A DNA stretch of 64,000 bases from Streptomyces galbus. GTDB lineage: Bacteria; Actinomycetota; Actinomycetes; Streptomycetales; Streptomycetaceae. Of the stretch, positions 41,603 through 52,636 are shown in pieces; position 1 is the first letter of the stretch, and each line of letters starts with the position of its first letter. Below the pieces are notes generated by a model, which was not told the DNA's origin, searched no databases, and was given only the letters and a program-made list of their open reading frames with translations. Both the position numbers and the translations under genes were made by a program. The stretch spans positions 330,584 to 394,583 of the forward strand of contig NZ_SZPR01000019.1 in NCBI RefSeq assembly GCF_005280195.1, written 5' to 3'.

Positions 41603-42777
41603 TGGCGGCACAGCAGGTACGCGCCCGGTTCACCGAGCTCTACGGCACCGCACCCGAGGGCGTGTGGTCGGCGCCGGGCCGCGTCAACCTCATCGGTGAG
41701 CACACCGACTACAACGACGGCTTCGTGATGCCCTTCGCGCTGCCGCACACCGCCGTCGCCGCGGTCGCGCGCCGCGACGACGGCGTGCTGCGCCTGCACT
41801 CCGAGGACGTCGAGGGCGGCGTCGCCGAGCTGGCGCTCGACGGCCTGGCGCCCGGGACCGACCGCGACTGGACGGCGTACCCGGCGGGCGTGGTGTGGGC
41901 ACTGCGCGAGGCGGGCCACGCGGTGGCCGGCGCCGACGTCCACCTCGCCTCGACCGTCCCGGCGGGCGCCGGCCTGTCCTCGTCGGCGGCCCTGGAGGTC
42001 GTGGTCGCCCTCGCGCTGAACGACCTGTACGAACTGGGCCTGCAGCGCTGGCAGCTGGCCCGGCTGTGCCAGCGCGCCGAGAACGTCTACGTCGGCGCGC
42101 CCACCGGGATCATGGACCAGACGGCGTCCGCGTGCTGCGAGGAGGGCCACGCGCTCTTCCTCGACACCCGCGACCTGTCCCAGCGGCAGATCCCCTTCGA
42201 CCTGGCCGCCGAGGGCATGCGGCTGCTGGTCGTCGACACCCGCGTCAAGCACGCGCACAACGAGGGCGAGTACGGCAAGCGCCGTTCCGGCTGCGAGCAG
42301 GGCGCCGCGCTGCTCGGCGTCGACGCGCTGCGGGACGTCCCCTTCGAGGGGCTGGACGCGGCCCTGGCCCGGCTGCGCACCGAGGCCGCGGACGCGCCGG
42401 AGGCCGAGGAGATCGTGCGGCTGGTGCGGCACGTGGTCACCGAGGACCACCGGGTCGAACGCGTCGTCTCGCTGCTCACGTCGGGCGAGACGCGGGCCAT
42501 CGGACCGGTCCTGACCGAGGGGCACGCCTCGCTGCGGGACGACTTCCGCGTCTCCTGCCCCGAGCTGGACCTGGTCGTGGACACGGCGCTGGCGGCGGGC
42601 GCGCTCGGCGCCCGGATGACCGGCGGCGGCTTCGGCGGCTCGGCGATCGTCCTCGCCGAGGCGTCCGACGTGGACACCATCGGCAAGGCGGTCGAAGAGG
42701 CGTTCGCGGGGGCCGGGTTCACCGCCCCGCGCGTGTTCGAGGCGGTCCCCGCGGCGGGGGCCCGCCGCCTGGCCTGA
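41602..42777 (+). CDS. galK: Galactokinase
   Basis: 391-residue GHMP kinase making galactose 1-phosphate. Galactokinase signature GRVNLIGEHTDYNDGFVMP, ATP loop VPAGAGLSSSAALEV and the C-terminal MTGGGFGGSAIVL are present. The GTG overlaps the galE stop by one base. Last gene of the operon; it converges with the acetyltransferase gene, 16 bases away. Confidence 0.96.
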   Translation: MAAQQVRARFTELYGTAPEGVWSAPGRVNLIGEHTDYNDGFVMPFALPHTAVAAVARRDDGVLRLHSEDVEGGVAELALDGLAPGTDRDWTAYPAGVVWALREAGHAVAGADVHLASTVPAGAGLSSSAALEVVVALALNDLYELGLQRWQLARLCQRAENVYVGAPTGIMDQTASACCEEGHALFLDTRDLSQRQIPFDLAAEGMRLLVVDTRVKHAHNEGEYGKRRSGCEQGAALLGVDALRDVPFEGLDAALARLRTEAADAPEAEEIVRLVRHVVTEDHRVERVVSLLTSGETRAIGPVLTEGHASLRDDFRVSCPELDLVVDTALAAGALGARMTGGGFGGSAIVLAEASDVDTIGKAVEEAFAGAGFTAPRVFEAVPAAGARRLA

Positions 42778-42793
42778 CCCCGCAGCCGGGCCG

Positions 42794-43237
42794 CTATCCG
42801 AGCCGCTTGGTCAGCGTGTACTCGGTGCAGCCCGGCGGGTAGTCCTCGATCGCGCAGACCACCTCGTAGCCCAGGCGCCGGTAGAACCCCGGCGCCTGGA
42901 AGTCCCACGTCTCCAGGCGTACGCGGGTGCAACCGCGCTCCTCGCGGGCGACCCGTTCCGCCTCCGTGAGCAGCCGGGAGCCCAGGCCCGCGCCGCGGTG
43001 CCGCTCGTCGACCCACAGGTGGGTGACGTGCAGCCAGGCCGTCCAGGTGTGCCCGACCAGGCCGCCGGCCAGCTCGCCCGCCCGGTCCAGCGCCCAGACG
43101 TGCAGCGGCGTCTCGCGCTCCGCCGGGGTGCCCCGCAGGGCGCGCAGGACCGGCGAGGCCGCCGTGTTGGTGTCGAGCAGGCGCGAACGGAGCACCGCGC
43201 GACGGTCCTTGTCGACTTGTGTCTCAAGACGGAACAT
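42794..43237 (-). CDS. GNAT-family N-acetyltransferase
   Basis: About 147 residues. The acetyl-CoA loop is WVDERHRGAGLGSRLLTEAE, and the C-terminal RLETWDFQAPGFYRRLGYE is typical of GNAT. ATG 43237 gives MFRLETQVD; it follows TATGGT by seven bases, suggesting a leaderless mRNA. An ATG at 43249 is also open. Substrate unknown. Not functionally linked to gal by sequence. Confidence 0.82.
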   Translation of the reverse strand: MFRLETQVDKDRRAVLRSRLLDTNTAASPVLRALRGTPAERETPLHVWALDRAGELAGGLVGHTWTAWLHVTHLWVDERHRGAGLGSRLLTEAERVAREERGCTRVRLETWDFQAPGFYRRLGYEVVCAIEDYPPGCTEYTLTKRLG

Positions 43238-43507
43238 GCGGCACACCATAAACGCGCCGGGGGAACAGTTCTGCAAATCCCCTTCCGCTCCCGGCCCGCA
43301 GCCCTACCCTGTGAACAGCACCGGTGGGGGCCGGCGCCGATCAGGGGGCGGGACAGCCGGGTACGACGCCCGCGGCGGGGGTAGCGGTTACTGCACGGCG
43401 GCGGCCGTGCGGCGCGTGCCCTGCCCGGGCGGCGCGTCCGCGCCGGCCGTCACTCTCCGGACCTGGGCTATCCCCTGCTCCTCGTGGAGCTCGGGGAAGG
43501 GGGTTTC

Positions 43508-44281
43508 GTGGTTCGCATCCGAGTCCTGGTCGTCGACGACCACCGCATCTTCGCCGAGTCGCTCGCCGCCGCGCTGGCCGCCGAGCCCGACGTCGACGTG
43601 TCCGCGGCCGGCAGCGGCCCGGCGGCACTGCGCTGCCTGGAGCGCGCGGCCGCCGAGGGGCGCCGCTACGACGTGCTGCTGGTCGACGCCGACCTCGGCG
43701 GTGTGCGGCCCGGGCCGCGGCCCGCGGTGGCCGTGCAGGAGGTGGGCGAGGACGGCCTGGTCGACGGGATCTCCCTGGTCGCCGGGGTGCGTGCGGCGCA
43801 GCCCCATGTGCGGGTGGTGGTCCTGGCCGAGAAGGACGACCCGCGCCGCGCGGCCCTGGCCCTGCAGGCCGGCGCGTCCGGCTGGGTCGCCAAGGACTGC
43901 TCGCTGTCCCGGCTGCTCACCGTCATCCGGGGGGTGCTGCGCGAGGAGACGCACCTGCCGCCCGCGCTGCTGACCGGGGTGCTGCGCGAGCTGACCGCGG
44001 CCCGCAAGCACCGCACCGAGAGCGAGCGGCTGGTGGAGTCGCTGACGCCGCGCGAGCGGGAGGTGCTGCGCTGCATGGTCGCCGGGCTCGGCCGCAAGGC
44101 CGTCGCCGAGCGGCTGTTCCTCTCCCCGCACACCGTGCGCACCCACATGCAGAACGTCCTCGGCAAGCTGGGCGTGCACTCCACCCTGGCCGCGGTGGCC
44201 CTGGCCCGCCGGGCGGGCGTCGGCCCGGTCGACCTGGGCACCCCGCCCCGCATGGTCCCGGAGGAGAGCAGCAGCGCCTGA
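43508..44281 (+). CDS. LuxR/NarL-type response regulator
   Basis: 257-residue regulator with a canonical receiver: acidic pocket VVDDHRIFAESLA, phospho-Asp in VLLVDADLGG, and switch Lys in WVAKDCS. An insertion of about 25 residues (PGPRPAVAVQEVGEDGLVDG) lies after the phospho-site. C-terminal HTH: LTPREREVLRCMVAGLGRKA and SPHTVRTHMQNVLGKLGVHS. GTG 43508 follows GGGAAGGGGG. No kinase adjoins. It shares organisation with the atypical regulator at 36.6 kb, so the two may be paralogues. The 258-base upstream gap has TACCCT near 43308 as a possible -10. Confidence 0.87.
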   Translation: MVRIRVLVVDDHRIFAESLAAALAAEPDVDVSAAGSGPAALRCLERAAAEGRRYDVLLVDADLGGVRPGPRPAVAVQEVGEDGLVDGISLVAGVRAAQPHVRVVVLAEKDDPRRAALALQAGASGWVAKDCSLSRLLTVIRGVLREETHLPPALLTGVLRELTAARKHRTESERLVESLTPREREVLRCMVAGLGRKAVAERLFLSPHTVRTHMQNVLGKLGVHSTLAAVALARRAGVGPVDLGTPPRMVPEESSSA

Positions 44282-44289
44282 GGTCCCGC

Positions 44290-44787
44290 TCAGCCCGGGA
44301 TGTTGTCGAACGGTGCCGTCAACTGCCGCAGCAGCCCCGCCAGTTCGATCCGCTGCGCGTGCGACAGCTCACCGAGGATCGCGCGTTCCTGCGCGAGCAG
44401 GCCGGCCAGTGCCTGGTCGGCGCGGTCGCGGCCCTCGTCCGTCAGCCGCACCAGCACCCCGCGCCGGTCGCTGGGGTCGGGGAGCCGCTCCACGAGGCCC
44501 TTCTTGGCCAGCCGGTCGATGCGGTTGGTCATCGTGCCCGACGTGACGAGCGTCTGGGTCAGGAGCTGGCCGGGGGAGAGCTGGTAGGGCGCCCCGGCCC
44601 GCCGCAGCGCGGTGAGGACGTCGAACTCCCAGGGCTCGAGCTGGTGCTCGGAGAACGCCAGCCGACGGGCGCGGTCCAGGTGCCGGGCGAGCCTGCTGAC
44701 GCGGCTGAGCACCTCGAGCGGTTCCACGTCGAGGTCCGGGCGCTCCCGGCGCCACGCTGCGACCAGCCGATCGACCTCGTCCTCCAT
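44290..44787 (-). CDS. tamR: MarR-family repressor TamR
   Basis: 165-residue winged-helix regulator. The wing region includes QTLVTSGTMTNRIDRLAKKG and DRRGVLVRLTDEGRDRAD. It is divergent from a trans-aconitate-methyltransferase-like gene, and the intergenic region has perfect palindromes with CTTGA/TCAAG half-sites. This is the arrangement described for S. coelicolor TamR, which responds to aconitate and citrate isomers. ATG 44787 (MEDEVDRL) is chosen; longer frames run through the operator. Confidence 0.88.
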   Translation of the reverse strand: MEDEVDRLVAAWRRERPDLDVEPLEVLSRVSRLARHLDRARRLAFSEHQLEPWEFDVLTALRRAGAPYQLSPGQLLTQTLVTSGTMTNRIDRLAKKGLVERLPDPSDRRGVLVRLTDEGRDRADQALAGLLAQERAILGELSHAQRIELAGLLRQLTAPFDNIPG

Positions 44788-44815
44788 GGCGATCAGTGTA
44801 GTGGTTGTGTCGACA

Positions 44816-44853
44816 TGAAGTCTCTTGATGTGAAGTCTCTTGACATCAAGAGA
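44816..44853. promoter_or_regulatory. TamR operator region between tamR and tam
   Basis: TCTCTTGA-CA-TCAAGAGA (44836-44853) is a perfect 8-2-8 palindrome. TGAAGTCTCTTGA occurs twice with a 15-base period (44816-44828 and 44831-44843), adding half-sites. Both divergent promoters must lie here, so one repressor can control both genes. Confidence 0.8.
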
Positions 44854-44875
44854 AATGCGCGGGGACAGTGGAGGC

Positions 44876-45685
44876 ATGACTGAGCCCACCTGGGACCCCG
44901 CCCAGTACCTGCGCCACGCCGGCCACCGCGCCCGCCCCTTCACCGACCTCCTGGCCCGCGTCCCCGGCCTGCCCGGGAACCCGCCGCGCATCGCGGACCT
45001 CGGCTGCGGCCCCGGCAACGTCACCGCCCTGCTCGCCGACCGCTGGCCCACCGCGCACATCACCGGCTACGACAACTCGCCCGCCATGCTGGAGCAGGCG
45101 CGGGCGCACGTCGGTCCCACGCCGGGCGGCGGCCGCCTCGACTTCGCGGCCGCCGACGCCGCCTCCTGGACGCCGGCCGAGCCGTACGACCTGATCGTGT
45201 CCAACGCGGCGCTGCAGTGGGTGCCGGGCCACCTCGACGCCTTCCCCGCCTGGCTGGCCGGCCTCGCCCCCGGCGGCACCTTCGCCTTCCAGGTCCCGCA
45301 CAACCTCGACGCACCCCTGCACGCCTTGATGCGCGAGCTGGCGGCCACGCCCCGCTGGAAGGACCGCCTCGGGCACGTCCTGCGCCCCGGCGACTCGGTG
45401 CACGCGCCCGGCGTCTACCTGGACCGGCTGGCCCGGCTGGGCTGCGCCACCGACGTCTGGGAGACCACGTACCACCACGTGCTGACCGGTGAGGACCCCG
45501 TCCTTGACTGGGTCAAGGGCACCGGCCTGCGCCCCGCCCTGACCGCCCTCGCCGACGACCCCGCGGCCCGGGACGCCTTCGTCGCCGAGTACCGCGACCT
45601 GCTGCGCGCGGCCTACCCGAGCAGCCCCTACGGCACCGTCCTGCCCTTCCGCCGCCTGTTCGCGGTGGCCCGCAAGGAGGCGTGA
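44876..45685 (+). CDS. tam: Trans-aconitate 2-methyltransferase
   Basis: 269-residue SAM methyltransferase. SAM loop IADLGCGPGNVTALL, acidic GYDNSPAMLEQA, and LIVSNAALQWVPGH, all matching Tam. It likely methylates trans-aconitate, removing an inhibitor of aconitase. ATG 44876 follows GTGGAGG. Divergent from tamR with a shared operator. A VOC-family gene overlaps its stop by one base. Confidence 0.9.
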   Translation: MTEPTWDPAQYLRHAGHRARPFTDLLARVPGLPGNPPRIADLGCGPGNVTALLADRWPTAHITGYDNSPAMLEQARAHVGPTPGGGRLDFAAADAASWTPAEPYDLIVSNAALQWVPGHLDAFPAWLAGLAPGGTFAFQVPHNLDAPLHALMRELAATPRWKDRLGHVLRPGDSVHAPGVYLDRLARLGCATDVWETTYHHVLTGEDPVLDWVKGTGLRPALTALADDPAARDAFVAEYRDLLRAAYPSSPYGTVLPFRRLFAVARKEA

Positions 45686-46047
45686 TGCTCCGGGCCGTGG
45701 ACCACGTCCAGCTCGCCGCCCCGCCCGGCAGCGAGGAGCTCCTACGGGCCTTCTATGCCGGCGCCCTCGGGATGACGGAGGTCGCCAAGCCGCCCGTGCT
45801 GGCGGCCCGCGGCGGCTGCTGGTTCGAGGCCGGCGACGTCCGGCTGCACCTGGGTGTCGAGACGGACTTCCGCCCCGCGCGCAAGGCCCACCCGGGGCTG
45901 CGGGTCACGGACATCGCCGCGTACGCCGACCGGCTCGCGCGCCACGGCGTCACCGTCGAATGGGACGGGAACCTGCCCGGTCACCGCAGGTTCTACGCCG
46001 AGGACCCGGTCGGCAACCGGCTGGAGTTCCTCGAACCCGAGGTTTGA
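45685..46047 (+). CDS. VOC-family (glyoxalase-like) protein
   Basis: 120-residue single VOC module: LRAVDHVQLAAPPGSEELL at the start, RLHLGVETDFRPARKAHPG in the middle and FYAEDPVGNRLEFLEPE at the end, with His, His and Glu as possible metal ligands. ATG 45685 shares a base with the tam stop; GTG 45682 is an alternative. It should be controlled by TamR with tam. Substrate unknown. Confidence 0.85.
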   Translation: MLRAVDHVQLAAPPGSEELLRAFYAGALGMTEVAKPPVLAARGGCWFEAGDVRLHLGVETDFRPARKAHPGLRVTDIAAYADRLARHGVTVEWDGNLPGHRRFYAEDPVGNRLEFLEPEV

Positions 46048-46112
46048 GACGGCCCGTCGCGGTCACCCGTAGCGATGAGACGCCCCCCGAACCTGACTGG
46101 GAGTGATCAACC

Positions 46113-46286
46113 GTGGCAGGCGAGCAGAAGGCCAAGGGCAAGACCGAAGAGCTCAAGGGCAAGGCCAAGGAGACCGTGGGCCGTGCCGTGGGCAACGAGC
46201 GGATGACCGCCGAGGGCGAGGCCGACCAGATGAAGGGCGACGCCCGCCAGGCCAAGGAGAAGGCGAAGGACGTCTTCAAGCACTAG
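46113..46286 (+). CDS. CsbD-family stress protein
   Basis: 57-residue hydrophilic protein rich in Lys, Glu, Ala and Gly: AGEQKAKGKTEELKGKAKE, then TVGRAVGNERMTAEGEADQ and a Lys-rich tail ending DVFKH. This is the CsbD repeat pattern. GTG start with GGGAG upstream. CsbD proteins are general-stress proteins of unknown mechanism. A long hairpin terminator follows. Confidence 0.85.
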   Translation: MAGEQKAKGKTEELKGKAKETVGRAVGNERMTAEGEADQMKGDARQAKEKAKDVFKH

Positions 46287-46316
46287 ATGCTGACCGGGTC
46301 GTCACAGGCCCGTACA

Positions 46317-46357
46317 CGCGCCGGAGGCCCCCCTGCAGCAGGGGGGCCTCCGGCGCG
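46317..46357. terminator. Bidirectional terminator with 19-bp stem
   Basis: CGCGCCGGAGGCCCCCCTG (46317-46335) pairs perfectly with CAGGGGGGCCTCCGGCGCG (46339-46357) around a three-base loop. It separates csbD (+) from the convergent TetR gene (-). Confidence 0.9.
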
Positions 46358-46387
46358 CGCGCGGTGGTGCGGCGGCGCGGGGCGCCG

Positions 46388-47065
46388 TCAGCTCTTGCGG
46401 TGGCCGATCAGCCGGGGCTTGGGCTCCAGGCCGTCCAGGCCGTGCCAGGCCAGGTTGACCAGGTGCGCCGCGACCTCCGCCTTCTTCGGGCGGCGCACGT
46501 CCAGCCACCACTGGCCGGTCAGGGCCACCATGCCGACCAGCGCCTGCGCGTACAGCGGCGCCAGCTTCGGGTCGAAGCCGCGGCTCTTGAACTCGCGGCC
46601 CAGGATGTCCTCCACCTGCGTGGCGATGTCCGAGATCAGCGAGGCGAAGGAACCCGTGGACTGGGGGATCGGCGAGTCGCGCACCAGGATGCGGAACCCG
46701 TCCGTGTACTCCTCGATGTAGTCCAGCAGGGCGAACGCCGCCTGCTCACACAGCTCACGCGGGTGCCCCGCGGTCAGCGAGCTGGTCACCATGTCGAGCA
46801 GACGGCGCATCTCCCGGTCCACGACGACCGCGTACAGGCCCTCCTTGCCGCCGAAGTGCTCGTACACCACCGGCTTGGACACCCCGGCCTTCGCCGCGAT
46901 CTCCTCCACGCTGGTGCCCTCGAAGCCCTTGGCGGCGAAGAGGGTGCGACCGATCTCCAGGAGCTGCTGGCGGCGTTCCGCACCGGTCATCCGGGTGCGG
47001 CGCGCGCGCCGCGGCTTGTCGTTGCTGGGGGTACTGCTGGGATCGGTCGCCACGGCGTCCATCAT
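46388..47065 (-). CDS. TetR-family regulator coupled to the desaturase
   Basis: 225-residue TetR regulator with HTH segments FAAKGFEGTSVEEIAAKAGV and SKPVVYEHFGGKEGLY. ATG 47065 overlaps the desaturase stop by four bases (ATGA), so it is the second gene of that operon. A multi-half-site element in front of the operon is its likely target. By analogy with FabR and DesT it may adjust unsaturated lipid synthesis; this is inference. Confidence 0.88.
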   Translation of the reverse strand: MMDAVATDPSSTPSNDKPRRARRTRMTGAERRQQLLEIGRTLFAAKGFEGTSVEEIAAKAGVSKPVVYEHFGGKEGLYAVVVDREMRRLLDMVTSSLTAGHPRELCEQAAFALLDYIEEYTDGFRILVRDSPIPQSTGSFASLISDIATQVEDILGREFKSRGFDPKLAPLYAQALVGMVALTGQWWLDVRRPKKAEVAAHLVNLAWHGLDGLEPKPRLIGHRKS

Positions 47066-48072
47066 GCCGCGTCGGCCGTGACCTTCCGGCGCCGGGAGCC
47101 GCCCTCCTCGTCGGTGCGACGCGCATCGATGCGCGAGCGTGACGGCCAGCGCACGTCATAGGCCCAGCCGAGCATCTCGAACCAGCGGATGAACCGCGCC
47201 GAGGAGTCGATCTGGCCGCGCATCACACCGTGCCGCGCCGCGGTCGGGTCGGCGTGGTGCAGGTTGTGCCAGGACTCGCCGCACGACAGGACGGCCAGCC
47301 ACCACACGTTGCCCGAGCGGTCGCGCGACTTGAACGGGCGCTTGCCGACCGCGTGGCAGATGGAGTTGATCGACCAGGTCACGTGGTGCAGCAGCGCCAC
47401 CCGGACGAGTGAGCCCCAGAAGAAGGCGGTGAACGCGCCCCACCAGGACATGGTGACCAGGCCGCCGATCAGCGGCGGCAGCAGCAGCGACACGGCCGTC
47501 CACAGCACGAACTGGCGGGAGATCGCCCGCATCGCGGGGTCCTTGATCAAGTCCGGCGCGTACTTGTCCTGCGGCGTCTGCTCCTCGTCGAACATCCAGG
47601 CGATGTGCGCCCACCACAGGCCCTTCATCAGGGCAGGCAGGGTCTCGCCGAAACGCCACGGGGAGTGCGGGTCGCCCTCCGCGTCGGAGAACTTGTGGTG
47701 CCTGCGGTGGTCCGCCACCCAGCGGACCAGTGGCCCCTCGACCGCCATCGACCCCATGATCGCCAGCGCGATCCGCAGGGGCCGCTTGGCCTTGAAGGAG
47801 CCGTGGGTGAAGTAGCGGTGGAAGCCGATCGTGATGCCGTGGCAGCCGAGGAAGTAGAAGAACACCAGCAGACCGAGGTCCAGCCAGCTCACTCCCCATC
47901 CCCAGGCCAGCGGCACCGCGGCCACCAGCGCGAGGAACGGAACGGTGATGAAGAGCAGCAGCGCGATCTGCTCGATCGAGCGCTTCTGCTCCCCGCCCAG
48001 CGTGGCGGGGGTCGGATCGGTTGTGGCGGTCGTCTTCGCCGTGTCTGCGATCACGTCGGAGCTTGAGGTCAT
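47062..48072 (-). CDS. Acyl-CoA/fatty-acid delta-9 desaturase
   Basis: 336-residue membrane di-iron enzyme. Three His boxes: GFHRYFTHG, DHRRHHKFSD and ESWHNLHHADP. Two pairs of membrane helices are visible. It introduces a double bond into acyl chains, probably acyl-CoA. First gene of a two-gene operon with the TetR regulator; divergent from ppc with 289 bases between the starts. Confidence 0.93.
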   Translation of the reverse strand: MTSSSDVIADTAKTTATTDPTPATLGGEQKRSIEQIALLLFITVPFLALVAAVPLAWGWGVSWLDLGLLVFFYFLGCHGITIGFHRYFTHGSFKAKRPLRIALAIMGSMAVEGPLVRWVADHRRHHKFSDAEGDPHSPWRFGETLPALMKGLWWAHIAWMFDEEQTPQDKYAPDLIKDPAMRAISRQFVLWTAVSLLLPPLIGGLVTMSWWGAFTAFFWGSLVRVALLHHVTWSINSICHAVGKRPFKSRDRSGNVWWLAVLSCGESWHNLHHADPTAARHGVMRGQIDSSARFIRWFEMLGWAYDVRWPSRSRIDARRTDEEGGSRRRKVTADAA

Positions 48073-48136
48073 GCGCGTCCCTCGGGGGGTCTTGGAATCA
48101 GGCGATGCCGTGGGCGGAAGCCGTACCAGTGCTTCC

Positions 48137-48163
48137 TACGGTTCCGTAACCTACGGCATCGTA
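48137..48163. promoter_or_regulatory. Four-half-site operator before the desaturase operon
   Basis: TACGG-TT-CCGTA (48137-48148), then ACC, then TACGG-CAT-CGTA (48152-48163). The inner halves also form CCGTA-ACC-TACGG. So half-sites alternate in orientation, forming overlapping palindromes, 65-91 bases before the desaturase start. Likely bound by the operon's TetR protein. Confidence 0.65.
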
Positions 48164-48361
48164 AGTATGGCAGGGTGATGCGCGGCGGCAAGAGCCCGAC
48201 GGCCTGCGCCTGCGCATGGACACCTATCCTTGTGTCGGTCGGACAGCGCGGTCCGCTCTGATTTCTTCCCGGAGCTTCCTCCCCGTAAGCGGCGCCGCCG
48301 CCCGGGGCGAAGCCCGGGTTCCCCTCCCAGACGAGCTTCAACACTGCAAGGAGCCGCACCT

Positions 48362-51103
<2,742 letters not shown>

Positions 51104-51128
51104 CCCCCGCCCCGCCCACCGGCACACG

Positions 51129-51166
51129 AGGGCGCCCCCGGAATCCCAGGATCCCGGGGGCGCCCT
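51129..51166. terminator. Bidirectional terminator after ppc
   Basis: AGGGCGCCCCCGG (51129-51141) and CCGGGGGCGCCCT (51154-51166) form a perfect 13-bp stem between ppc (+) and the convergent LAETG protein gene (-). Confidence 0.88.
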
Positions 51167-51199
51167 TCGCCGTCCCGTCGCGCGGGGCAGTGCCCGCCG

Positions 51200-51955
51200 T
51201 CAGCGGTGCTGCCCCCGGCGCCGGCGCAGCACCAGGAACGCCCCGCCGGCCACCAGCGCCGCCGCGGCCGCCGACAGCACGCCCACCGGGGCGCCGTTGC
51301 CCGTCTCGGCCAGGTCGCCACCGCCTCCCTGCCCGGACGGCGCGGAGGTGGGCGCGGCCGTCGACGTACCGGACCCGGACGCACCCGGGGAGCTCGACGA
51401 GGAGCCCGGCCGGGAGGCGCTCGCCGAGCCGGACGGCGACGACGTGGCCGACGAGGAGGCGGACGACGTCGCCGACGACGAGGCGGACGACGTCGCCGAC
51501 GACGAGGCCGACGCCGACGGGGAGCCGCCGGTGCCGCCCCCGTCCCCGCAGTCCACCTTGAACACCTTGTGCTTGGCGGCGCCCTTCTCGCCCTCGAAGG
51601 TCCAGAACAGCTTGTACTGGCCGTCCGGCAGCGACAGGTCCTGGGTGCGGCCGTGGCCCTTGCCGTCGAGGGTGATCGAGCCGGTCTTGACGGTCTCGCC
51701 CTTGGGGGTGGCGTTCACCGCCCAGGCCTCGATGTGCCAGTCGACCTTCTGCAGCCCGTCGAAGTGGAAGGCGTCCAGGTAGAACGAGCAGACCTTCGGC
51801 TCGTCGCGCTGGTCGAACTCGCCGGTCGTGGAGCGGTGGGTCTTCACGTCGCCGTTGTCGCCGCCGGCGAAGGCGCCGGCCGCGGGAACCAGCAGCGCGG
51901 CGCACGACGCGACGGTGACGACACCGGCGCGGGAGAGGGAACGCAAGGGGCGCAT
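51200..51955 (-). CDS. LAETG-anchored cell-wall protein
   Basis: 251-residue secreted protein. Signal peptide: MRPLRSLSRAG then VVTVASCAALLVPAAGAFAG. The mature domain (about 100 residues, with VCSFYLDAFHFDG and a second Cys in KVFKVDCGDG) resembles a small beta-sandwich. A Ser/Ala/Thr-rich linker (SSATSSAS units) leads to the sorting signal LAETG, a hydrophobic helix and RRRRGQHR. LAXTG motifs are cut by class E sortases. ATG 51955 gives a standard signal peptide; ATG 51967 is possible. Function unknown. Confidence 0.87.
   Translation of the reverse strand: MRPLRSLSRAGVVTVASCAALLVPAAGAFAGGDNGDVKTHRSTTGEFDQRDEPKVCSFYLDAFHFDGLQKVDWHIEAWAVNATPKGETVKTGSITLDGKGHGRTQDLSLPDGQYKLFWTFEGEKGAAKHKVFKVDCGDGGGTGGSPSASASSSATSSASSSATSSASSSATSSPSGSASASRPGSSSSSPGASGSGTSTAAPTSAPSGQGGGGDLAETGNGAPVGVLSAAAAALVAGGAFLVLRRRRGQHR
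51432..51518. repeat. 24-bp tandem repeat in the LAETG protein linker
   Basis: The 24-bp unit beginning GAGGCGGACGACGTCGCC is present as two perfect adjacent copies (51456-51479 and 51480-51503) with degenerate copies on both sides. It encodes eight-residue Ser/Ala/Thr units. Copy number probably varies between strains. Confidence 0.8.
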
Positions 51956-52070
51956 GGGGCAGTCCATCTTCGTGTGGTGACAGGGAAGATGTGGAGGGGG
52001 CGGCCCAGCCTGTTCCCCCCGCGGAGCGCGCGTCAATCACGAACGGACAACACCTGGCCGGTTCCTGACC

Positions 52071-52085
52071 TTGACATGCGGTCAA
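52071..52085. promoter_or_regulatory. Short inverted repeat in the gap between two minus-strand genes
   Basis: TTGAC-ATGCG-GTCAA is a perfect 5-5-5 inverted repeat, 116 bases upstream of the LAETG protein start. It may be a regulator site or a -35 element; no clear -10 is seen. Confidence 0.35.
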
Positions 52086-52091
52086 ACCCGT

Positions 52092-52583
52092 TCATACGGC
52101 GAGAAAGGCCGCCGTCAGCAGCGCGACGCCCGACCCCGCCAGCAGCCACCCCGCCCGCGGCCGCCGCAGCCCGCCCGCGACCACCACCGACGCCAGCAGC
52201 AGCGCACCCCCGAGCGGCACCCACGCGTACAGCACCCCGGCCGCACCCGAACGCACCACCCGGTCGCTGTCCGGCTTCACCACCACGGCGTACATGCGCC
52301 CCGCGCGCACGCCCACCGACCGGTCCATCACCACCCGCGCCCGCGCCGTCGACCCCGCCGACACCGGCGCGTACGGACCCGAGCAGGTGTCCTCCCCGCA
52401 CCGGGTCACCGTCACGGTGCCCCGCTCCCGCCCCTTGGTCAGCATCACGTGCTGCGCCGTGCCCCACGACGCCCACACCCCCGCGATCAGCACCAGCACG
52501 GCGACCGCCCCCATCGCCGCGGCCCGCCCGAGGCGCAGCGCGGCGCCGGAGGCGCGACGGGAACGGCGGGGGGTGGCAGACAT
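52092..52583 (-). CDS. Membrane protein of unknown function
   Basis: 163 residues. One helix near the N-terminus (GAVAVLVLIAGVWASWG), an extracytoplasmic domain with a Cys pair (TRCGEDTCSGPYAP), and two C-terminal helices (GGALLLASVVVAGGL and LLAGSGVALLTAAFLAV). An ATG four codons upstream (52595) is also possible. It lies just downstream of pth on the same strand, 42 bases or so away. Not assigned to a known family. Confidence 0.7.
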   Translation of the reverse strand: MSATPRRSRRASGAALRLGRAAAMGAVAVLVLIAGVWASWGTAQHVMLTKGRERGTVTVTRCGEDTCSGPYAPVSAGSTARARVVMDRSVGVRAGRMYAVVVKPDSDRVVRSGAAGVLYAWVPLGGALLLASVVVAGGLRRPRAGWLLAGSGVALLTAAFLAV

Positions 52584-52636
52584 GGCCGGGATCATTGGCC
52601 ATGGCCCTGCGCCGGGTCAACTCCGCTGGGGACGGA

